Shown: in pieces, positions 40,632 through 45,180 of the stretch | Numbering within the stretch: position 1 is the stretch's first letter | Layout of the letters: each line of letters begins with the position of its first letter | IMG/VR virus record: IMGVR_UViG_3300033146_006838 | Coordinates: 1-45,180 of that record | Length of the DNA stretch: 45,180 nucleotides | Strand: one strand, 5' to 3' | Source: a virus | Notes under the pieces: model-generated | Database searches by the model: none | What the model saw: the letters and a program-made list of their open reading frames with translations, nothing else | What the model was told of the DNA's origin: nothing | Program-made: the position numbers and the translations under genes

Positions 40632-40644
40632 AAAGGGTTTGCAG

Positions 40645-41004
40645 TTATTCGATATGCTTAATACTTCTCGGGTCAAAAAAGAAAGTTGCATCGGGTGATG
40701 TTACATAAGCTTCTTTTTGTGCAGTAAACCTAATCCTGTAAATTCCTTTATATCCGTTTCCTGCAAGTTTAGCAAAAGCATCAAACATTACATTAGTATG
40801 TATTTTTATTTCTTTTAATTCAAAGTGCATAGGTTTAGGTATTCTAATATGCGAACTGTTCGGGTGTTTTTCTCGCCAATTTAATCCGGACATATTCCAA
40901 AGCTTTAATTTACTTCCTTTGATAAGTGTTTTTAATAATTTTAAAGCATCAATTTTTGTCCGTTGTTGTAATTTTGTATCGTCTGAACCTGTATATTTTA
41001 TCAT
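40645..41004 (-). CDS. Hypothetical protein, 119 aa
   Basis: A basic protein (MIKYTGSDDTKLQQRTKIDA..., RIRFTAQKEAYVTSPDATFF) with no recognised domain. It lies between the connector gene at 41024 and the P2 transcript. It may be a minor virion or assembly protein. Confidence 0.45.
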   Translation of the reverse strand: MIKYTGSDDTKLQQRTKIDALKLLKTLIKGSKLKLWNMSGLNWREKHPNSSHIRIPKPMHFELKEIKIHTNVMFDAFAKLAGNGYKGIYRIRFTAQKEAYVTSPDATFFFDPRSIKHIE

Positions 41005-41023
41005 AATTGCAAATATATAAAAA

Positions 41024-41905
41024 TTAACCCATTACAAAAAATCCGTTTTCCTCGTCATTTATTTCGGTTGTCAATTCGGTTGTGTCAGTATAACAATCAG
41101 AAAGTTTGTAATCAGGATATTTGTCGGCATTTGTGTTAAGATAATTCATTAATTGTTCTAAATATCGCTTACCTTCAAGCTTATAATTATCGTTGTTTTT
41201 TGAATTATCTAAAGCAAGATAACAAAGTGCAGGGCGGATATATGAATTAAGAATTAATTGATTGTCGTTTGAAATATTTCCTGTTTTTATTTCAGATTTT
41301 AATTGATTAAAAAAACGTGAACAAATAGCTGCTTTAATTTCAGCCTGCTCAATTATGTGAATGTTTTGTTTGAGTTTTAAAAACTCGATGCGAGAAATTT
41401 CAAGAAAAACAGAATCGTTGATTTCTTTAGCATTGTTTACAAAGAACTGTTTTTGAAAAGAATAAGCTTTTGAAGTTTTCCATAGAGGATACGCTTCAAC
41501 ATTATCTTCCAAAAACTCGATAAGGATTTCAAGGGCATCATTCCCGGCTGAATTAACTGATTCTCGGAATTCATCAATTCTCCACTTGCTTGCAGGTTCA
41601 AGATTATTTCCGACAGTAACGGTAAAACCTGTTTCGCCGACATTTACATTCAGTTTAGCTATTGCTAAACTGTATGCAAAATTAGCAAGCGGCAAGCGTA
41701 CTTCAGTTAATAAATCTTTTAGAGCTTCATCATCATTGTTTTGATGTACAACTTCTAATAATTTTTTATGTAAAGCTTTGCCGATGATGTCGGTTGTGAA
41801 TTTTTCGGCTTGCTTTACGTAAGGTGCTATTGTGCGAAAATTTGAAGAAATATCTATCGTAATATATTCTTGTATTTCTTCAATTGTTGTAAAAAGTGCT
41901 TTCAT
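41024..41905 (-). CDS. Head-tail connector-like protein, 293 aa
   Basis: The N-terminal part (FRTIAPYVKQAEKFTTDIIG, then LPLANFAYSLAIAKLNVNVG) follows a pattern common in the second head gene of Bacteroidetes phages, downstream of the portal. The protein is helical without catalytic residues. It begins three bases after the portal stop. A role as connector or adaptor between portal and tail is inferred. I recall an unnamed Bacteroidetes domain family like this, but cannot confirm it. Confidence 0.5.
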   Translation of the reverse strand: MKALFTTIEEIQEYITIDISSNFRTIAPYVKQAEKFTTDIIGKALHKKLLEVVHQNNDDEALKDLLTEVRLPLANFAYSLAIAKLNVNVGETGFTVTVGNNLEPASKWRIDEFRESVNSAGNDALEILIEFLEDNVEAYPLWKTSKAYSFQKQFFVNNAKEINDSVFLEISRIEFLKLKQNIHIIEQAEIKAAICSRFFNQLKSEIKTGNISNDNQLILNSYIRPALCYLALDNSKNNDNYKLEGKRYLEQLMNYLNTNADKYPDYKLSDCYTDTTELTTEINDEENGFFVMG

Positions 41906-41907
41906 TT

Positions 41908-43302
41908 TTAAACATTAATTTGTTGAACTTCTTTGCCTTGATCAAGTGTTGTAAGTATAATATCAGGAATTGAAAATTTTATTTCAGAGGGCCATCGGTT
42001 AATTTTTTTTACGGCATATAACGGACGGAGTAAACGACTTCTTAATCTCGCCTGTAATGATTGTGAAATTCGTAACAATTCACGCTTGTCTGTTCCCGAA
42101 AGATTTGAAGAAGTCTTTCCGGGAATAATTCCTATCATACTCGGGTGAACACCCATTGCAATGAAGGTCATTGCAGAAGCTTCGTGCGAGTCTTCAATAA
42201 ATTCGCCGCCTATTTTTTTATCAACAACAGTAATCGTTATTTCAGGAACTTCTTCCTCCGCTCCGTTTTTTCCGTGTATTTTTCGTTTGTAGGTAATTAA
42301 TGTGCTGCCTGCTTTTTCTTCGCCTTTCAGGAATTTACTAATATCAGCATATTCTTTTTTCATACGCTTCTTACCCTCTTTTTTTGTCTTGATACCTTCT
42401 TCTTTAAAGATACGAGGAAAATAATCAGGACTTATTTCAACATGAAATGCAATATTCAGAGAATTTGTCATTAATGCTTTTTTGTAAACAGGGATTTTGT
42501 TGGCAAATTCAAGCCAACCGCTTTCGATAATAGAATAATAATAAGGTTTAGGGTAATATTTTCGTCCCGGAGACGGTAAACGAACAGGTATTATATATCT
42601 GTATTTTTTATCGTCCTTTTTCTTGGCTCCCGGTACTTCTGTTCGTCCTATTCTATGTTCAATAGCCGTAGTCAAATTTTTTTCCCAGATAACAGGAGTT
42701 AATTCAAATTCATCTTCTTTAGGCTTAGGCCATTTAGATGAATAAAAATGATTTTCGACTAATCCTGTTTTCGGATTGGCAGATTCCCAACGACTGAAAG
42801 TAGCTTCTTTAGCAGACATTTCAACTATTTTTCTTTTTTCGGGTGTGTCCCTGTTTAAAATAATTTCGACAAAACCGTTATAAAACCATTGTATATCAGT
42901 AATAAGCTCACTGTACATGCCGTCTATATCATTGTCTTCAAAAAAACCGGCGATTTCTTTGTATTTGCCTGCTTCCTCTTCGCTTGTCAATTCTCTGAAC
43001 TCACCTTCTTCAATTAATCCGGGTTTGACACCGCTGCCGTAAGCAACATCAATTTTAAATTCTAAACAACGTGAACCTACAGGATTAGCACCAATTAAAT
43101 TTTCTATTATAACCGGCAAATCATTGTCGGCACCCCATGGAACTGCCCCTCTGTTTTCTTTTTTTGTTTGGAGTTTTATAGGTTTTAAATCTTCATCAAA
43201 AATGTTTTTTGATGAAAATGTTACGGCAGCAGCTACACCGGGCAAATATGCCGTAGCTCCTGATATTAATATTAAACCGTCATCAGTTTTTTGAATATCC
43301 AT
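41908..43302 (-). CDS. Portal protein
   Basis: At 464 residues with a charged stem and wing composition this fits a portal. The N-terminal part (DNDLPVIIENLIGANPVGSR and the following KIDVAYGSGV) shows the usual N-terminal pattern: a conserved G-A-D-N-D-L-P and then a chain-entry helix. A later region (SAKEATFSRWESANPKTGLV) and the C-terminal KTSSNLSGTDKRELLRISQS clip and crown segments match the fold. It precedes the connector gene and follows a small 82-residue gene often upstream of portals in related phages. Confidence 0.75.
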   Translation of the reverse strand: MDIQKTDDGLILISGATAYLPGVAAAVTFSSKNIFDEDLKPIKLQTKKENRGAVPWGADNDLPVIIENLIGANPVGSRCLEFKIDVAYGSGVKPGLIEEGEFRELTSEEEAGKYKEIAGFFEDNDIDGMYSELITDIQWFYNGFVEIILNRDTPEKRKIVEMSAKEATFSRWESANPKTGLVENHFYSSKWPKPKEDEFELTPVIWEKNLTTAIEHRIGRTEVPGAKKKDDKKYRYIIPVRLPSPGRKYYPKPYYYSIIESGWLEFANKIPVYKKALMTNSLNIAFHVEISPDYFPRIFKEEGIKTKKEGKKRMKKEYADISKFLKGEEKAGSTLITYKRKIHGKNGAEEEVPEITITVVDKKIGGEFIEDSHEASAMTFIAMGVHPSMIGIIPGKTSSNLSGTDKRELLRISQSLQARLRSRLLRPLYAVKKINRWPSEIKFSIPDIILTTLDQGKEVQQINV

Positions 43303-43550
43303 TATAGAAAAATTTCGTGTCCGTCAAATTCTATAAGCAAAACATAATAACACCAACGCATTTGGTTACTGTCGAGCGATTTTAAGTTCATTTTTCTTCT
43401 TTCGTAATTTGAACTTGTAACAACTGCATTGTTCATTTCAACAATATAGCCGCCTTTACGTTTGTTTTTTGCCGTTCCTTTGGTTACAAACTTAAAATCA
43501 TGCGGTTTGTTATTTTGTGCTAATGCTATTGCTTTGCTTATGTGTAACAT
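43302..43550 (-). CDS. Small protein preceding the portal gene, 82 aa
   Basis: I use the start at 43550 (MLHISKAIALAQNNKPHDFK), because the longer frame extends into the upstream terminator and gene. The product is basic and shows FKFVTKGTAKNKRKGGYIVE. It overlaps the portal gene by one base. Its start codon lies five bases after the -7 box of P1, so the message may be leaderless. Confidence 0.55.
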   Translation of the reverse strand: MLHISKAIALAQNNKPHDFKFVTKGTAKNKRKGGYIVEMNNAVVTSSNYERRKMNLKSLDSNQMRWCYYVLLIEFDGHEIFL

Positions 43551-43554
43551 ACTG

Positions 43555-43590
43555 TAAAAGTAGCGTATGTTTAAGCACTTTTGAAGGACA
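43555..43590 (-). promoter_or_regulatory. Late-type promoter P1 (portal operon)
   Basis: TGTCCTT (43584-43590), 21 bases, TACTTTTA (43555-43562). The same TACTTTTACARTATG string is found at P4. It starts directly after the terminator of the P22_AR_N gene. Confidence 0.65.
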
Positions 43591-43626
43591 AAAAAAAACT
43601 TGGCAGAATTTACCAAGTTTTTTTTT
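43591..43626 (-). terminator. Terminator after P22_AR_N gene (copy 3)
   Basis: AAAACTTGG and CCAAGTTTT with an AGAATTTA loop; on both strands the stem is flanked by A and T runs, so it may act in both directions. Confidence 0.8.
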
Positions 43627-43650
43627 GACAAGTTTGTTTTTGACAAAAAT

Positions 43651-44217
43651 CTAATTTTCCTTTTCAAAATCAGCATCTTTAAACAAATCTCCCTGCATAT
43701 CATCTGCCTGCCACTCTTCAAAAGAATAATGAGTTATATCTTTCAATTTTTTTCTTCCGTCTGCAAGTGCGTTTTTAGCATCATTAAAATTCTTCCTGAT
43801 ATCGTCAAGTTTCTCTTGCTGTTTTTCCATTGCTGTTTGTTTTTCCTGAAGGAATTTACTTTGTGAAGTAAAATGATCATACAAGGCTTTATAACATTCA
43901 ATACGATATTTACTGACAGACTCCTTTGCTTCTTCTTTTACGTTTTTTGGGTTAATTGTAAACAACCAACCAAAGACGTACATGTACGGTATTGTTGTCA
44001 TTTTATACTCTTTTCCGTCTCGTCCAGTTACGGTGCTGAGCACCGCAACTGATTTTAGAATTTCATCATTATTTATTTTCTGTCTTTGAGAACTTTCATT
44101 AATTCCGAGAATCTCACAAATAGGTTTTATCGGCACATACTTTTCGCCGTTTTTTATCATCATTGTAATAGATACTTCATTAATTTTTGCTACTGTTTTT
44201 AAATTTTTAGATTTCAT
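43651..44217 (-). CDS. Antirepressor, P22_AR_N type (copy 3 of 3)
   Basis: Its first half (MKSKNLKTVAKINEVSITMM then VPIKPICEILGINESSQRQK, later PYMYVFGWLFTINPKNVKEE) aligns by eye with the 35906 and 11346 proteins, and carries the conserved K-P-I-C-E-x-L core. A coiled coil follows. The C-terminal region (HYSFEEWQADDMQGDLFKDA) resembles the Q-x-D-L-F ending of the other antirepressors. It has a host-type promoter and terminator of its own. A role in prophage induction, by sequestering the repressor, is inferred from the family. Confidence 0.7.
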   Translation of the reverse strand: MKSKNLKTVAKINEVSITMMIKNGEKYVPIKPICEILGINESSQRQKINNDEILKSVAVLSTVTGRDGKEYKMTTIPYMYVFGWLFTINPKNVKEEAKESVSKYRIECYKALYDHFTSQSKFLQEKQTAMEKQQEKLDDIRKNFNDAKNALADGRKKLKDITHYSFEEWQADDMQGDLFKDADFEKEN

Positions 44218-44247
44218 AATATTGATTTTTTAAAGTGAATAATTATG

Positions 44248-44275
44248 CAAATATACTATTTATTATTTAAACAAA
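44248..44275 (-). promoter_or_regulatory. Host-type promoter of the P22_AR_N gene (copy 3)
   Basis: TTTG (44272-44275), 16 bases, TATATTTG (44248-44255), then the ATG at 44217. The -7 box is perfect; the spacer is short, as in the copy at 35290. Confidence 0.5.
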
Positions 44276-44299
44276 AAATAGTCGGCTTATGTTTGCGAC

Positions 44300-44333
44300 A
44301 AAAACACGAATAAAACTGAATATTCGTGTTTTT
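44300..44333 (-). terminator. Terminator of cassette A
   Basis: AAAAACACGAAT and ATTCGTGTTTTT, the same stem as at 35342-35375. It ends the 44349-44627 transcript. Confidence 0.75.
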
Positions 44334-44348
44334 GTGTGCTGTAATTGA

Positions 44349-44627
44349 TTATTTTCGCTCTATAATAGAAGTCTCGTTTATTAAATCTTTGAATTCGTAC
44401 AGAGTTGTAAAGAAATTAATCTGTTCCCATTTACTTTCAAGAGTATCCGGTTCTACTATTAAATTAAGATTTGCAAAACGGATAGTTTTTTCAATACTGT
44501 AAGCCATTGACGGCAGTCCGTCAAGATGCGAGTTGCTCTCAAAAATTAAATTAAAAAAAGGGCGAACGTTTACGAAGTGTCCTGTTTCGGGGTGTTGAAC
44601 CAATACCGGTTTTTGTTTAGTTTTCAT
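44349..44627 (-). CDS. Cassette protein, 92 aa (paralog of 35391 gene)
   Basis: Nearly identical to the 35391 gene, with substitutions spread along the protein (FDGLPSMAHSI versus LDGLPSMAYSI). The AGGAGG junction precedes its start as in copy B. Conservation between the two copies suggests a real function. None is assigned. Confidence 0.6.
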   Translation of the reverse strand: MKTKQKPVLVQHPETGHFVNVRPFFNLIFESNSHLDGLPSMAYSIEKTIRFANLNLIVEPDTLESKWEQINFFTTLYEFKDLINETSIIERK

Positions 44628-44892
44628 GGTTTGCCTCCTTTTCTTTAAGCATTTTTATTAATACGGCTTCTGATATTCTGCCTTTTGCAAAACAGGCATG
44701 ATAAAGAGTAACAGAATAAGGCAACTTACCGTATTCCGGACAAATAATTGAAACAGGGTCTTCGTCTCTTTCAAAGGAGTTTTCAAATACTTCGGAAATA
44801 AAATTTTCGAGATTCTTACAGACTAAGGTTTTAGTCTCCGTTGGGTAAACAATTTGATATTGTTTACGTTCTTTTTTCGTTTGTTGTAGCAT
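44617..44892 (-). CDS. Cassette protein, 91 aa, first gene under leader A
   Basis: The first codons (ATG CTA CAA CAA ACG) are themselves the third copy of the leader arm, GCTACAACAAACG. Pairing with the leader would hide this start. The rest is homologous to the 85-residue gene at 35659. Its C-terminus (KEKEANHEN) leads into the AGGAGG junction with the next gene. Function unknown. As the first target of the C4-like leader it occupies the place of icd in P1. Confidence 0.6.
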   Translation of the reverse strand: MLQQTKKERKQYQIVYPTETKTLVCKNLENFISEVFENSFERDEDPVSIICPEYGKLPYSVTLYHACFAKGRISEAVLIKMLKEKEANHEN

Positions 44893-44915
44893 TTTAATAA
44901 AAATTAGGAATTAAT

Positions 44916-45041
44916 AAAAAAGAGAGGGGGTCGCTACAACAAACGATTTATTTACCAAAGGTAAGAAATCTCCCCTCTCAATATTTTGATTTTCTTATTT
45001 TTCTATAAATTAATTTTTAGTAAATATTACGTTTATTGTAG
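44916..45041 (-). ncRNA. C4-like antisense leader RNA, copy A
   Basis: Minus-strand order: arm 1 GCTACAATAAACG (45030-45042) just after the TATATTTG box, then arm 2 GAGAGGGG (44972-44979). Hairpin TTACC-TTT-GGTAA (44952-44964) follows, then arm 1' CGTTTGTTGTAGC (44933-44945), arm 2' CCCCTCTC (44922-44929) and T6. Arm 1'' GCTACAACAAACG (44878-44890) covers the first codons. Arm 1' pairs perfectly with 1'' (13 bases) and with arm 1 through one G-U pair. The core is 58 bases. Confidence 0.75.
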
Positions 45042-45046
45042 CACTG

Positions 45047-45078
45047 CAAATATACGACAAAAAAAATAAGCCTGCAAA
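45047..45078 (-). promoter_or_regulatory. Host-type promoter of leader A
   Basis: TTTG (45075-45078), 20 bases, TATATTTG (45047-45054). Both boxes and the spacer are consensus. The TTTG lies inside a stretch shared with the terminator at 37318. The rest of the window to 45180 holds no gene I can see. Confidence 0.75.
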
Positions 45079-45180
45079 ATATTTTCATATAATTAAAAAG
45101 AAAAATACCATAAACTACTGAAATAATGGAGCTTAAAAACAAGAGGGTGCGGGGTGTCTCCTGCGTATCTGTCAGAAGAC

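Larger units (their letters stand above)
44242..44866. repeat. Duplicated regulatory cassette, copy A (partner at 35284-35908)
   Basis: The same promoter, terminator and two small genes as in copy B. Here the cassette lies downstream of leader A and no antirepressor precedes it; the P22_AR_N gene follows as a separate transcript. Confidence 0.75.

Noticed and set aside
44916-45041. Leader RNAs as retron msr/msd elements
   Set aside because: No reverse transcriptase is encoded nearby and arm order does not match flanking a1/a2 repeats of retrons.
1-45180. CRISPR array, tRNA or rRNA genes
   Set aside because: I saw no regularly spaced direct repeats, tRNA-like cloverleaf or rRNA sequence in this reading; a dedicated search would be more sensitive for tRNAs.

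Overview
The window reads as the essentially complete genome of a temperate, tailed (siphovirus-like) phage of a Bacteroidota host, about 45 kb and AT-rich. The host assignment rests on the sequence itself. Promoters follow the Bacteroidetes pattern TTTG-N19/20-TAnnTTTG. Most start codons lack a Shine-Dalgarno site and have A-rich leaders. Two accessory proteins carry Bacteroidetes-type signal peptides, and an intergenic repeat typical of this phylum sits after the terminase gene. The integrase lies in the middle, while the terminase and portal genes lie at opposite ends facing the same way. The window is therefore best read as a circular or circularly permuted genome cut between terminase and portal, not as a prophage with host flanks.

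Nearly everything is on the minus strand, so the transcription order is right to left. From 44.9 to 34.7 kb there are small regulatory cassettes, the portal and head-tail connector genes, a YoeB-type toxin-antitoxin pair and a second antirepressor cassette. From 34.6 to 25.5 kb lie the tape measure protein and the tail-tip and adhesin genes, including a leucine-rich-repeat protein. From 25.5 to 22.9 kb is the lysogeny region on the plus strand: integrase with a probable attP, an XRE repressor and a secreted accessory protein. From 22.8 to 14.5 kb is the early/replication operon: a DnaA-domain-IV-like protein, a Cro-like XRE protein, an HNH endonuclease, a 1218-residue primase-helicase and a P-loop ATPase. 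From 14.5 to 10.9 kb is an accessory region with integron-like gene cassettes and antirepressor-family genes. From 9.8 to 0.3 kb lie the capsid maturation protease, scaffold, major capsid, tail tube, small tail genes, a PLD-like protein and the terminase subunits.

Four regulatory layers stand out. (1) Three structurally equivalent but sequence-divergent leader RNAs (near 11.2, 36.6 and 45.0 kb) have the architecture of the P1/P7 C4 antisense RNA that controls antirepressor synthesis. Each has its own pairing arm, and the arm complement lies at the downstream start codon. (2) Six sites with TGTCCTT exactly 21 bp upstream of a near-consensus TAnnTTTG box precede late gene blocks and look like a phage-specific late promoter; one would transcribe antisense through the repressor. 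(3) A shared GTCTTACAA motif at the early promoter and the toxin-antitoxin promoter may be the repressor operator. (4) Six antirepressor-family genes (three P22_AR_N, one KilA-N, one truncated BRO-N, one ORF6N/Rha-like) are present, several sharing a C-terminal tail despite different N-terminal domains.

Other notable features are attC-like sites directly after the stop codons of small unknown genes, a likely -1 frameshift joining two small tail genes, an attP with helically phased arm sites, and two small genes of 54 and 56 codons. I found no recognisable endolysin. All calls are from reading the sequence; no database search was run.
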